64,000 nt of DNA, taken from Verrucomicrobiota bacterium. GTDB taxonomy: Bacteria; Verrucomicrobiota; Verrucomicrobiia; Chthoniobacterales; Chthoniobacteraceae. Shown in pieces: positions 53,101 to 60,767 of this stretch. Position 1 is the first letter of the stretch, and every line of letters starts with the position of its first letter. A program made the position numbers and the translations under genes. The DNA is taken from positions 1 through 64,000 of the forward strand of contig JAPLTE010000048.1 in assembly GCA_026398235.1 (NCBI GenBank), written 5' to 3'. The notes under the pieces are model-generated. The model did no database searches. It saw nothing but the letters and a program-made list of their open reading frames with translations, and was not told where the DNA came from.

Positions 53101-53288
53101 GGCCCGAGCGCCACGCGGGTTGCACCGAGACGCGCCAGCGCAATCTGCCGCAGGCTGTAGCGCACGGAATCCCCGACGCTCAACGAACCCGTCAGAATTG
53201 CCGCCGCGAGCAGCGCCCCGAGGAAAACGCCAAGATGCGTGCGCCGATAAAAAACGAGGCTGCGCAGAATATAACGGGCGAGGGTCAT
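50142..53288 (-). CDS. Large FtsX-like ABC transporter permease
   Basis: 1048-residue membrane protein with an N-terminal helix (LGVFLGALLAAAILTGSLSV), a large extracytoplasmic domain (50-470), a central set of helices (FSFFLVIAALLLMAMLFVFS, FLIAGLGTLAGTAAGCLYA), a second extracytoplasmic domain and a C-terminal helix set (FEALGGLGLLLGSAGLGIVV, WLLIALGVGIGGLSAATAIL). This double-FtsX layout fits MacB/DevC/YtrF-type exporters. It overlaps its ATPase by 4 bp. The substrate, perhaps a lipoprotein or peptide, is unknown. Ends in a convergent contact with rnd, where the stop codons almost touch. Confidence 0.9.
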   Translation of the reverse strand: MTLARYILRSLVFYRRTHLGVFLGALLAAAILTGSLSVGDSVRYSLRQIALARLGATRVALGPGEHFFREQLAAKIAAQTHAATAPLLLLRGTVALPDASARAENVQIVGVDERFWNMGGSADLLFGAGEDGFAANDRLAERLRLAPGDPVIVRVEEPSALSRDAPLSGASDASVAIRLRLHAVAGPKQFGRFGLQSNQVPPLTIFLPLGVLQKQIKKPGCANVLLAQTIEATTANAALRKAWTLADLNLELRDLPGGAELRTERVFLEPGLAAAALKAAPDARGVLTYLVNEIRLGERATPYSMVTAVDSAEWPGNELAINAWLAEDLGAKPGDAVSLRYYVAAANRQLVEKTSTFKVRSLLPLEGPDASWMPPFPGLADAENCREWEPGIPMDMSRIRPKDEQYWKAFRGTPKAFLPLKAGQAIWANRFGDLTAIRYTQKADAIEGMLRNAIDPIKAGLSFQPVRELALQASAGAQDFGQLFVGFSFFLVIAALLLMAMLFVFSLQQRTTETGLLLALGFSARRVRRFLLWEGFLIAGLGTLAGTAAGCLYARLALHGLSTVWHRAVHFSEFSYHSQWGTLVIGCLAGLGAALLATWIAGRGQARRPAAELLASGAEMESAPTTRGERWSRLLGFLALAGALAALALGGRSADAFFSAGALLLCAGIAGCHTLLAKLARSTSRSGIAAIGMRGAARRPGRSLTTIAVLASGVFMVVAVGAFRADPLAHAQERGSGTGGFSAYGQVTLPVYASLPESELVALRVQAGDDASCLNLNRAQQPSFLGVRPEQLATRKAFTFIAGALGWEALHQPQPDGAVPAIGDEATTRWGLGKSAGETLSCTDERGNPFRVRIVGVIANSILQGSLLLSDDDFVKRFPSQAGNRAFLIDNLSNNTDELLKSHGVEFVPAWRRLAEFQSVESSYIEIFEALGGLGLLLGSAGLGIVVLRNVSERRGELALLLALGFSPRAVRWLVLSEHWLLIALGVGIGGLSAATAILPSMLSPGIHASPIGPLATLGLLALLGGVWSWLAAWLALRGPLLDALRNE

Positions 53289-53992
53289 GCGCGGAAAGGT
53301 TCGAGTGCGCCATCGCGGATCTGAACAATGCGAGACATCCGGCGCGCGAGTTCCAAGGAATGGGTTGCGACCACCAGTGTGACCCCATTGTCGCGGTGGA
53401 GTTCTGCAAGCAAGTCGGCCAGGCTTTCTGCCGAAGCCCGGTCCAGCGAACCGGTCGGCTCGTCTGCGAGCAGTAGAGGAGGTTCGTTAATCAAAGCGCG
53501 CACGAGCGCGGTGCGTTGGCGTTCGCCGCCGGAGAGCTGGCCGGGGCGGTGATGGCGGCGATCGGCAAGGCCCACGCGATCCAATAAATATTCCGCGCGC
53601 CGGGTGCATTCCGTGCCCGGTCGCGATTGCGGCTCCGCGAGCGTCGGCAGGAGCACGTTTTCCAACACCGTGCATTGCGGCAGTAAATGGTGGAGTTGAA
53701 AAACAAACCCGATGCGTCTGTTGCGCAGCCGCGCGATCCCGCGCTCATCCAGTGTTTGCAAATCGACCCCTTCGAACAACACCTGGCCGGAGGTCGGCTG
53801 GTCGAGAGTGCCGATCAATTGCAAGAGCGTGCTTTTTCCGCAGCCGGACGGCCCCAGGAGTGCGAGCGATTCGCCCCGGGTGAATGCGTGGCTCACATTT
53901 TTGAGAACATCGACAGCGCCGCCGTCCCAACGGTAGCTCTTGCACACATTGCGAAGTTCCAGCAGGGGCGGGGTGGGGGTGGGAGTGCTCAT
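53285..53992 (-). CDS. ABC transporter ATP-binding protein (LolD/MacB type)
   Basis: Partner ATPase of the FtsX permease. Walker A GPSGCGKST, Q-loop FVFQLHHLLPQ, signature LSGGERQRTALVRAL, Walker B LLLADEPTGSLD and the H-loop VVATHSLELARRMS are all intact. Start: MSTPTPTPPLLELRN at 53992 is preferred; an in-frame ATG at 54007 would add five residues. It is the first gene of the unit and the permease ATG overlaps its stop. Confidence 0.92.
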   Translation of the reverse strand: MSTPTPTPPLLELRNVCKSYRWDGGAVDVLKNVSHAFTRGESLALLGPSGCGKSTLLQLIGTLDQPTSGQVLFEGVDLQTLDERGIARLRNRRIGFVFQLHHLLPQCTVLENVLLPTLAEPQSRPGTECTRRAEYLLDRVGLADRRHHRPGQLSGGERQRTALVRALINEPPLLLADEPTGSLDRASAESLADLLAELHRDNGVTLVVATHSLELARRMSRIVQIRDGALEPFRA

Positions 53993-54043
53993 ATCGACCA
54001 TGCGCAAGACTACTTCGGTTCTATCAAATATTGAAGGGCCGTT

Positions 54044-55330
54044 TTAGAGGCGGGCCCGTTCGCACACTTCCGCGAAACTGCGCGCCATTGCCTCGCTGGT
54101 GAACTTCTCGCGCACCTGCTGCATGCCGCACCGTCCCCATTGCGCCAGTCGTGTGGGCTCGCTGAGCGCCGTTTCGAGCGCAAGCCCCAAAGCTCGCGGG
54201 TCTCCCGGCTCGTAAACGATTCCTCCGCCCGTGGCGGCGACCAGCTCTGGAAAAGCGGCATGCGCGGGTTGCACCACGGGAACCCCGCTCGCCAAGGCTT
54301 CGAGAAGATAAAGCCCGAACGATTCCCCATACGTCGCGGGCACCGAGAGCACGCTCAAGGTCCGTAGAAAGGCTTGCTTGGCCGGGCGGTCGAGATTGGG
54401 GAGGAACTCGACGCATTCTCCACACCCCGCCGCGCGAAGCTGCTCCTGTAAACCGTCCACAAACGGTTTGTCCCCGGCCGTCTGCCCGCCTGCGATCCGA
54501 AGCCGGACTCCGGGGATGCGCCCGCGCGTTTTGAGTTGGATAAAGGCATGGACCAGAACGTCGAGCCCTTTGCTCGGGTGCATCCGGGCGAGATAGCCGA
54601 TGACGGGGGAGGCAGGTGGCCCCGATGCCGCAGGCGCGTACCCGTCGAGTTGAATGCCGTTGTAAACCACCGCGACCCGCTCCGGCGCAAGGTCGAGGCG
54701 CCGCGCCATCACCCCGGCGTAATATTGACTCACAGGAATGAATATCGACACATCCGCTGTGCGTTCGCGGAGCGCCTGCCAACAGAGTTCCGGTTCGGGG
54801 AGGGCGTCCAAAAAACTGTCTTCACCTTGCAAACTGCACACCACCGGGATTTGAAGCGCCTGCCGGATGCGCCGCGCAAGCCCGATGAGCAGGGCATTGG
54901 AGAGGCTTACCACATCCGGGCGATTCTCTTTTTTGGAAAGCCACGCGATCACCTTTTCCAACTCCTTCGCCTGCCGACCGTCTTCGCCCAGCAGCATGGA
55001 AAGCGTCAAATCGCCCAGATCCTGCGCACTCGTCATGCCTGCCCGTAAAGCGGCGCGGTGGAGCAAGGCCGGAGCATCCAACAGCCGGTCCAGCCACGCC
55101 GGAGTGTTGCGGAAGAGAACCGATTTTTGCTGGAGATACACATTGATCCCCCCGAAAAAAAGCGGAGCATCTGCCGCCTCGCTTGTTTCATCGACAAAAT
55201 GCGGCAGGTACATCGGCAGCAACACGGCATCGTGCCCGTGCTTGCGCAACGCGGCGACGAGCGCGTTATCGCGCAGGCAGGTGCCGCAATAAAAATTGCC
55301 GGTTCCGGGCGTGAGTTGGACAATCCGCAT
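54044..55330 (-). CDS. Family-4-type glycosyltransferase
   Basis: 428-residue retaining GT-B enzyme. N-terminus MRIVQLTPGTGNFYCGTCLR, an acceptor-side domain, and the donor-binding domain from about 225 (VIGYLARMHPSKGLDVLVHA, LRIAGGQTAGDK, ATYGESFGLYLLEALASGVPV with the conserved E-x7-E-type segment). Donor and acceptor cannot be fixed; a role in surface glycan synthesis is likely given gmd/fcl elsewhere. It lies upstream of the ABC ATPase on the same strand with a 51-bp gap. Confidence 0.9.
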   Translation of the reverse strand: MRIVQLTPGTGNFYCGTCLRDNALVAALRKHGHDAVLLPMYLPHFVDETSEAADAPLFFGGINVYLQQKSVLFRNTPAWLDRLLDAPALLHRAALRAGMTSAQDLGDLTLSMLLGEDGRQAKELEKVIAWLSKKENRPDVVSLSNALLIGLARRIRQALQIPVVCSLQGEDSFLDALPEPELCWQALRERTADVSIFIPVSQYYAGVMARRLDLAPERVAVVYNGIQLDGYAPAASGPPASPVIGYLARMHPSKGLDVLVHAFIQLKTRGRIPGVRLRIAGGQTAGDKPFVDGLQEQLRAAGCGECVEFLPNLDRPAKQAFLRTLSVLSVPATYGESFGLYLLEALASGVPVVQPAHAAFPELVAATGGGIVYEPGDPRALGLALETALSEPTRLAQWGRCGMQQVREKFTSEAMARSFAEVCERARL

Positions 55331-55362
55331 GGGGAGGTTTTACCCTAAAAGACAAAAGAAAA

Positions 55363-55449
55363 GCCGCAAAAAGGCGCAAAAGACGCAAAAATAAAAAGTG
55401 GGTTGCCACGCGCTCTCCCGGAATCGCCCGCGGAGCGGTCGATCCACCT
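55363..55449 (-). repeat. 87-bp dispersed repeat, copy B (intergenic)
   Basis: Reverse-complement partner of 35927-36013. The two outer blocks (33 bp and 28 bp) match exactly, while the 26-bp core differs. This copy is intergenic, between the glycosyltransferase start and the end of a PQQ-propeller gene. Confidence 0.85.
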
Positions 55450-55495
55450 CCCTGAACGGCGCGTGCCATCGCCATCAGTTCGGATATTTGCGCGG

Positions 55496-56656
55496 CTATT
55501 GTTTTGGCGCGCTCTCAAACGCATAGACGCTGCCGTCTTCAGAGCCGATCACGACGAGGCCCGCAGCCACCGCCGGGGAAGCCGTGAGCGCTTTGCCGAT
55601 TTCATAGGACCAGACCTGTTTTCCCTCCGCGTTCAAGAGATAGAGCCGCCCGTCGCTGGAGCCGCACACGATGCGGTCGCCGCAAATCGCCGGGGAACTG
55701 TCCATGATTCCCTTGGCTGCAAAGGCCCACACGAGCTTCCCGGTTTCGCGTTCCAGGCAGTACAGTTTGCGGTCCCGCCCGCCGATGAACACGCGGGTTT
55801 CCGTCACGCCCGGGGTGGAGAAAAACGGCTGTGGGCTGGCCTTGAAACTCCAGACGATTTTTCCCGCGTCGAGATCGGCGCAAACCACTGCATTTCCATA
55901 ATGGCCCGCGTAGGCGAACCGGCCTTTCACCGCGCAAGATCCGGCGATGTAAGCGCCCGCTTCGATCTCCTTGAGCGGTTTGCCGTCTGCTGCCGCGAGC
56001 GCATGAATCCTGGCATCGCAGCCGCCGAACACCACGCGCCCTTGTGCAACTGCCGGAGAACCGTTCACAAAATTCTCCGTGTCGTAGGCCCAAATGGGTT
56101 TGCCGCTCGCGGCATCCACGCAGTGCACCTTGTTGTCGTAACTGCCGACGAGGATGCCTTTTGCCGTGCCGCAAGGAGCCCAATTGGGCGCGCCGAGAAT
56201 TTTGTCGCCGCACGCATATTTCCAGCGGAGCGCGCCGGTTGCGGCGTCGAGGGCATAAAGAGAGCCGTTTTCAGCGCCGACATAAACCGCCCCGTCGAGC
56301 GCCAGCGGAGAGGATTCCACGCCGCCTTCCCCGGTTTTGAAATTCCAGAGCGGCTTGCCCGAAACGAGATCAAGCGCGTACACCGATCCGTCATCGGAGC
56401 CGACAAAAACTTTGTTTCCATCAATGGCCGCGGACGATTTGACCGGCCCGCCTGTCTTGAAGCTCCAGCGCAGTTTGAGCGGTTCGCGCAAAGTTCCCTG
56501 CGCCACGCCCGCCAAATCCTGCGCGCCATGGAACATCGGCCAGGAGGCTTCCGCCATTGCCGCAGGAGCCAGGAGCAGCGCGACCCATCCCCAAAGGAGC
56601 GATCGTACGCAAATGCGCAAAGACACAGAAAGGCGAAATGTCCGCTTACTTCTCAA
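55496..56656 (-). CDS. Secreted PQQ-type beta-propeller protein
   Basis: 386 residues of repeated blades with the typical VGSDDGSVYALDLVSGKPLW unit (several close repeats such as VGAENGSLYALDAATGALRW). No catalytic residues of PQQ dehydrogenases are seen, so it is probably a non-enzymatic propeller. A hydrophobic signal (SLLWGWVALLLAPAAMA) precedes the blades. The start is uncertain: a TTG at 56656 overlaps the upstream gene by 11 bp, while a GTG at 56626 gives a compact signal peptide. The N-terminal codons lie in CTTTGCGCATTTGCG-type sequence like the intergenic repeats. Confidence 0.83.
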   Translation of the reverse strand: MRSKRTFRLSVSLRICVRSLLWGWVALLLAPAAMAEASWPMFHGAQDLAGVAQGTLREPLKLRWSFKTGGPVKSSAAIDGNKVFVGSDDGSVYALDLVSGKPLWNFKTGEGGVESSPLALDGAVYVGAENGSLYALDAATGALRWKYACGDKILGAPNWAPCGTAKGILVGSYDNKVHCVDAASGKPIWAYDTENFVNGSPAVAQGRVVFGGCDARIHALAAADGKPLKEIEAGAYIAGSCAVKGRFAYAGHYGNAVVCADLDAGKIVWSFKASPQPFFSTPGVTETRVFIGGRDRKLYCLERETGKLVWAFAAKGIMDSSPAICGDRIVCGSSDGRLYLLNAEGKQVWSYEIGKALTASPAVAAGLVVIGSEDGSVYAFESAPKQ

Positions 56657-57884
56657 TCCGATAAAGATGCGTCTTGGTTCTCAGAATGAGCGCATTGCCT
56701 GCCACCGCAGCGGAAGCCATGCAGCCGTTATCGAGCTTGTTTTGCGCAAGAATTTTGAACGTGTCCCCCGTTTGCAGTACGGTTGTCGTGCCGTCGCGAT
56801 CAAAGAAATAAATGCGTCCCGGAGCGGCCAGCAGCGAAGCACAATATTTGCCGCCGATCTTCTCGCGCCACACATCGCTGCCCGTCAGCGCGTCCAGGCA
56901 AAAGGCCATACCGCCTTCGTCCTGCACCACGTAGAGGCGATTTCCTACAAGCACCGGCGAGGGGATCGTGGGCACTTGCATGTTGATTTTCCAGACCACA
57001 CCCGTTTCGGTGAGATCGCCGGTCCCCCCAGGCCGGATCGCCATAAGGGTGGGTTTTCCATTGCCGGTGGTAAAATAAAGCAATCCATTTCCGTAAACGG
57101 GCCGGGCCGTCTCCGAAAAGCCGAGGTAGTCCACCCACCACAATTCTTTGCCGTCGTTCGGGTCGTATGCGGCCGCCCGGTTAGGGCCTGGAATGACGAT
57201 TTGATCCACCCCGTTCACATTGATGGGGAGGCCGGTGCAAAAGCCGCCTCGAACTTTTGGCGGGTTGCCGTCTTTGCTGCTGCGGTCGATTTTCCAAGCC
57301 GTCTCCCCGGTTTCTTTATTGAGCGCGAGAACAAACTGCGCATCCCTGCCATCCCAAGGGATGATGAGCTTGTCGCCCCAAAGTGCCGGAGAACTGCCCG
57401 GCCCCCATACGTGATCGTGTTTAATATCGCCCCGCTTCCAGAGAACCGCGGCGGTCTGCGTCGAGAGGCAAGCCGTGCCGTTCGTGCCGAAATGCACATA
57501 CAAACGCTCTCCTTCAATCACCGGGGAAGGGTCCGCATAGCTGTTCATCCGGTGTTTTTTCAAAGGATCCTGGGGGTGGAAGACCTCCACATCGTTGCGA
57601 ATCTTGCCGCTGGCCAAATCGACGCTCACGACGCGCAGCGATTTGCCATCCTCCGTCGCGGTCGTCATCCAGACCTGGCTGCCGGACACCACCGGCGAAG
57701 ACCAGCCTTGCCCGGGGATTTCACATTTCCATTTGATGTTCTCTGTCTCGCTCCAAGTCAGCGGCAGCCCCGCCGCTTCCGTGTGCCCCTGCCCATCTGG
57801 CCCGCGGAATTGGGTCCACTCCTGCGCATGCAGGGGTAGCGCCAGCAGCACTATGGCAAATCCAATAAAAAGAATAGAACGCAT
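56646..57884 (-). CDS. Secreted PQQ-type beta-propeller protein
   Basis: 412 residues from ATG 57884, with a signal peptide (MRSILFIGFAIVLLALPLHA) and then the characteristic start WTQFRGPDGQGHT, LPLTWSETENIKWKCEIPGQ and blades such as SYADPSPVIEGERLYVHFGT and RPVYGNGLLYFTTGNG. These outer-membrane or periplasmic propellers are very common in Planctomycetes and Verrucomicrobia; the function is unknown. It overlaps the downstream propeller gene by 11 bp if that starts at 56656. Confidence 0.88.
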   Translation of the reverse strand: MRSILFIGFAIVLLALPLHAQEWTQFRGPDGQGHTEAAGLPLTWSETENIKWKCEIPGQGWSSPVVSGSQVWMTTATEDGKSLRVVSVDLASGKIRNDVEVFHPQDPLKKHRMNSYADPSPVIEGERLYVHFGTNGTACLSTQTAAVLWKRGDIKHDHVWGPGSSPALWGDKLIIPWDGRDAQFVLALNKETGETAWKIDRSSKDGNPPKVRGGFCTGLPINVNGVDQIVIPGPNRAAAYDPNDGKELWWVDYLGFSETARPVYGNGLLYFTTGNGKPTLMAIRPGGTGDLTETGVVWKINMQVPTIPSPVLVGNRLYVVQDEGGMAFCLDALTGSDVWREKIGGKYCASLLAAPGRIYFFDRDGTTTVLQTGDTFKILAQNKLDNGCMASAAVAGNALILRTKTHLYRIEK

Positions 57885-57891
57885 TTTGTTA

Positions 57892-58047
57892 TTAAGTGGC
57901 CAGCCACCCTTTTTCGCTGGAAATACCGTCGCGATTGGGACCGCGCCATTGCGGCCAATCCGCCGCGCCCGCTTTTTCGCAGGCAGCCATCCAAAACAGC
58001 GCAAGCACGAGACGGCTGCACCAGATCGGCATTCCGGGGGGATTCAT
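57892..58047 (-). pseudogene. Truncated N-terminus of a third PQQ-propeller gene
   Basis: The reverse frame from ATG 58047 reads a signal segment (LVLALFWMAACEKAGA) followed by ADWPQWRGPNRDGISSEKGW, the hallmark start of PQQ-propeller proteins, and then stops after 51 codons. The intact propeller gene begins 7 bp later. It looks like the left end of a deleted paralogue; alternatively a short decoy frame, but the WPQWRGP hallmark argues for a real relic. Confidence 0.6.
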
Positions 58048-58156
58048 GGAGGATTTATTAGAGAAACCTGCGCGGATTGTCAAATGCCGCCTCGTGCAGT
58101 AAACCCTGATTCGCCATTGACTTGCGCAGCCAATTCCTTCCTGATCGAGCCCAGGC

Positions 58157-59077
58157 ATGAAAGAGGTTTATACGCTCGAAGATTTGCGCAATTGGGGGGC
58201 CGCCACCGCCGGGGAGGAGAACCCGATCCGGCTCGCCGTTTTTGGCGATCCCGTGGCCCATTCCCGCTCGCCCCAGATGCACAACGCCGCGCTGCAAGCG
58301 TGCGGCATCCCGGCCCGCTATGGCCGGTTGCACATTCGGTCCGAGGAACTGGCGGAAGCGTTGCGCCTGCTGCCGCAGGCGGGTTTCATCGGCGCGAATA
58401 TCACGATTCCCCACAAAACCGCCACGCTGGGTTTGCTCGACGCAGTGGATGAGCACGCCCGCAAAATCGGGGCCGTCAACACCGTGGTCGTGCAAGGCGA
58501 ACGGCTCCTGGGATTCAACACCGACGGCCCCGGCCTGCTGCGCGCGGTGCAACAGGAGTTCGGCGTCGATCTGCGCGATCTGCGCGTGATGGTGCTTGGC
58601 GCTGGCGGCGGCGCGGGCCGGGCGATTGCCGCCCAGTGCGCGATTGAAAATTGCGAGCGGCTCGTGCTCGTGAACCGGACTTTTGAAAAGGCCCGCCAAC
58701 TCGCGCTCGAACTGGAGCCGTTTTTCAAAGGGCCGCGCGTGTTTGGCCCGATGCGCCGCTTGGAAGCCGTTCCGTGGGAGGAAGCCAGACTTGCGGCGCA
58801 ATTGGCGCATATCGACCTCGTCATCAACGCCACTTCGTGTGGCATGAAACGGACCGATCCGTCCGTGCTCCCTGCGTCCATCCTCCAAGCCAATCTGCTC
58901 GTTTACGACACCATTTACACCGCGCAAAACACTCCGCTGATGGAGGACGCGCAATCGGTCGGCGCACGCACGGCCAACGGGGCTTCCATGCTGCTCTACC
59001 AGGGCGTGCTCGCGTTTGAGATATGGTTCAACCGTCCCGCCCCCATCGAAGTGATGCGCGCGGCGATGCAACGCTAG
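58157..59077 (+). CDS. aroE: Shikimate dehydrogenase
   Basis: NADPH-dependent reduction of 3-dehydroshikimate in aromatic amino-acid synthesis. 306 residues with the substrate motifs SRSPQMHNAAL and NITIPHK (catalytic Lys), NTDGPGLL, the nucleotide motif GAGGGAGRAIA and NATSCGM. The ATG at 58157 has good context; about 20 residues precede the usual start. Convergent with gpsA. Confidence 0.95.
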   Translation: MKEVYTLEDLRNWGAATAGEENPIRLAVFGDPVAHSRSPQMHNAALQACGIPARYGRLHIRSEELAEALRLLPQAGFIGANITIPHKTATLGLLDAVDEHARKIGAVNTVVVQGERLLGFNTDGPGLLRAVQQEFGVDLRDLRVMVLGAGGGAGRAIAAQCAIENCERLVLVNRTFEKARQLALELEPFFKGPRVFGPMRRLEAVPWEEARLAAQLAHIDLVINATSCGMKRTDPSVLPASILQANLLVYDTIYTAQNTPLMEDAQSVGARTANGASMLLYQGVLAFEIWFNRPAPIEVMRAAMQR

Positions 59078-59104
59078 GGGACGGCGTAGAAGGCCGAAGG
59101 CGTC

Positions 59105-60094
59105 TTATTCCTCTTCCGGCCTGGGCTCGCGGGAGAGGATTTCGCTGAGTACTTCGCGGGGCGATTTGCCCGCATAAAGCAACCCGTGGACGGCGTCGAT
59201 GATGGGCGTTTCCACCCCGAGCCTTCGCGCGCATTCGTACGCGCTCAACGCGGTGGGCACCCCCTCGGCCACCATCTGCATGGAGGCGGCGATCTGCTCC
59301 GGCGTTTCGCCGCGCCCGAGGCGTTCCCCCACGGAGCGGTTGCGGCTGTGCCGCGAAAAGCAGGTCACCATCAAATCGCCAATCCCGCTCAACCCCCGGA
59401 AAGTGGCTTTCCTGCCGCCCAGCGCGGTCCCGAGGCGGACGAGTTCCACCAGCGCGCGCGTGACAAGCGCCGCTTTGCTGTTGTCGCCAAACCCGAGGCC
59501 GTCGCTCACGCCCGCCGCGATGGCAAAAATGTTTTTGAGCGCGCCCCCGAGTTCAATCCCCGCCACATCGGTGCTGGTGTAAACGCGGAAGGTCTGGCTG
59601 TTGAGGGTGCCCTGGATTTGCGCCGCGAGCGCCGCATCCGCGCATCCCAAAACCACCGCAGTCGGCATGGAACGCGCCACTTCCTCGGCATGGCTCGGCC
59701 CGGAAAGAACGGCGATCCGGCTGGTAGGCATCGCTTGGTGCAGGATTTCACTCATTCGCAACCCGCTGCCCTGTTCGATCCCTTTGGTGAACGAGACGAG
59801 CACTCCGCGCGGAGCCACGTCGGCGAGCCGTCCGGCCACCCCGCGCATCCCTTTGGAAGGGGGGACGACCAGGAGAAGTTCCGCGTCGGCCACGTCGGCC
59901 ATATCCGCGGTGGGGGTGATCGCGTCGTGCAGGCGCACCCCTGGCAAAAACGGGGTATTCATGCGGGTGGCACGCAATTCCTCCACATGGTGGGGCTCAA
60001 AACCCCAGAGGGTGACGGGCTCTCCCTTGGAGGCCATAAGATTGGCGAGAGCGGTTCCCCAGCCCCCGGCCCCGATAACGGCAATGCGGTTCAT
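59105..60094 (-). CDS. gpsA: Glycerol-3-phosphate dehydrogenase [NAD(P)+]
   Basis: Makes sn-glycerol 3-phosphate for phospholipids. 329 residues with GAGGWGTALAN at the N-terminus, SGPSHAEEVARSMPTAVVLG, the catalytic-Lys region GGALKNIFAIAAGVSDGLGF and LSGIGDLMVTCFSRHSRNRS. It overlaps the plsY stop by 4 bp; the pair makes G3P and acylates it. Confidence 0.97.
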   Translation of the reverse strand: MNRIAVIGAGGWGTALANLMASKGEPVTLWGFEPHHVEELRATRMNTPFLPGVRLHDAITPTADMADVADAELLLVVPPSKGMRGVAGRLADVAPRGVLVSFTKGIEQGSGLRMSEILHQAMPTSRIAVLSGPSHAEEVARSMPTAVVLGCADAALAAQIQGTLNSQTFRVYTSTDVAGIELGGALKNIFAIAAGVSDGLGFGDNSKAALVTRALVELVRLGTALGGRKATFRGLSGIGDLMVTCFSRHSRNRSVGERLGRGETPEQIAASMQMVAEGVPTALSAYECARRLGVETPIIDAVHGLLYAGKSPREVLSEILSREPRPEEE

Positions 60095-60732
60095 TTTTTC
60101 TTTTCGAAACGGCTTTCAGTGCCAGCCAGGAGGCGTTGAATATTGGTGCGGTGCCGCCAGATCGCCAGCAGCGAGATGAGCAGCGTAAACCAGAAAATGG
60201 CGCCGATCTGCCGGTGCAACAGCCAGAGGATGATCGGCAGGGAGATTGCCGCCGTCACCGAAGCGAGCGAAACATAACGGCTGAGTTTGAAAACGACGGC
60301 CCAGATCGCCAGGCCGATGCCCGCCACCGCCGGGGCAAGGCCGATGAGAATGCCCGCGCCGACCGCGACCCCTTTGCCGCCCTTGAACCCGAGCCAGACC
60401 GGAAAGCAGTGCCCGAGAAAACAGCCCAGCCCGGCGAGGATGCCTAGATTGTCGGGAACGGTGAGCCACTCCCCTGGGGTCGGTGTCGGGGCGAGCCATT
60501 TCATGGCAAACTGCACCGCGAGGATGCCTTTGATTACGTCGAGCGCGAAAACCAGCACCCCCCAGTTGCGTCCGAGGGTGCGGAAGACGTTGGTCGCGCC
60601 GATGTTGCCGCTGCCGTGCTGGCGAATATCCACCCCCCGGCACTTGCCCACGACATAACCCCAGGGGATCGACCCCAGGAGATAGCCCGCCAACACGGAA
60701 ACCAAAGCACTTTGCATGAGCGGATTCTCCAT
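60091..60732 (-). CDS. plsY: Acyl-phosphate:glycerol-3-phosphate acyltransferase
   Basis: Integral membrane enzyme adding the first acyl chain to G3P. Motifs: GSIPWGYVVGK, GSGNIGATNVFRTLGR, and GHCFPVWLGFKGGKGVAVGAG, with about five membrane helices. 213 residues from ATG 60732; an ATG at 60717 (MQSALVSVLAG) would be closer to the usual family start. Upstream gene of the gpsA pair. Confidence 0.95.
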   Translation of the reverse strand: MENPLMQSALVSVLAGYLLGSIPWGYVVGKCRGVDIRQHGSGNIGATNVFRTLGRNWGVLVFALDVIKGILAVQFAMKWLAPTPTPGEWLTVPDNLGILAGLGCFLGHCFPVWLGFKGGKGVAVGAGILIGLAPAVAGIGLAIWAVVFKLSRYVSLASVTAAISLPIILWLLHRQIGAIFWFTLLISLLAIWRHRTNIQRLLAGTESRFEKKK

Positions 60733-60767
60733 CTTAACCGGTTCGCCGCAAGCAAATTGCGGCAGAC

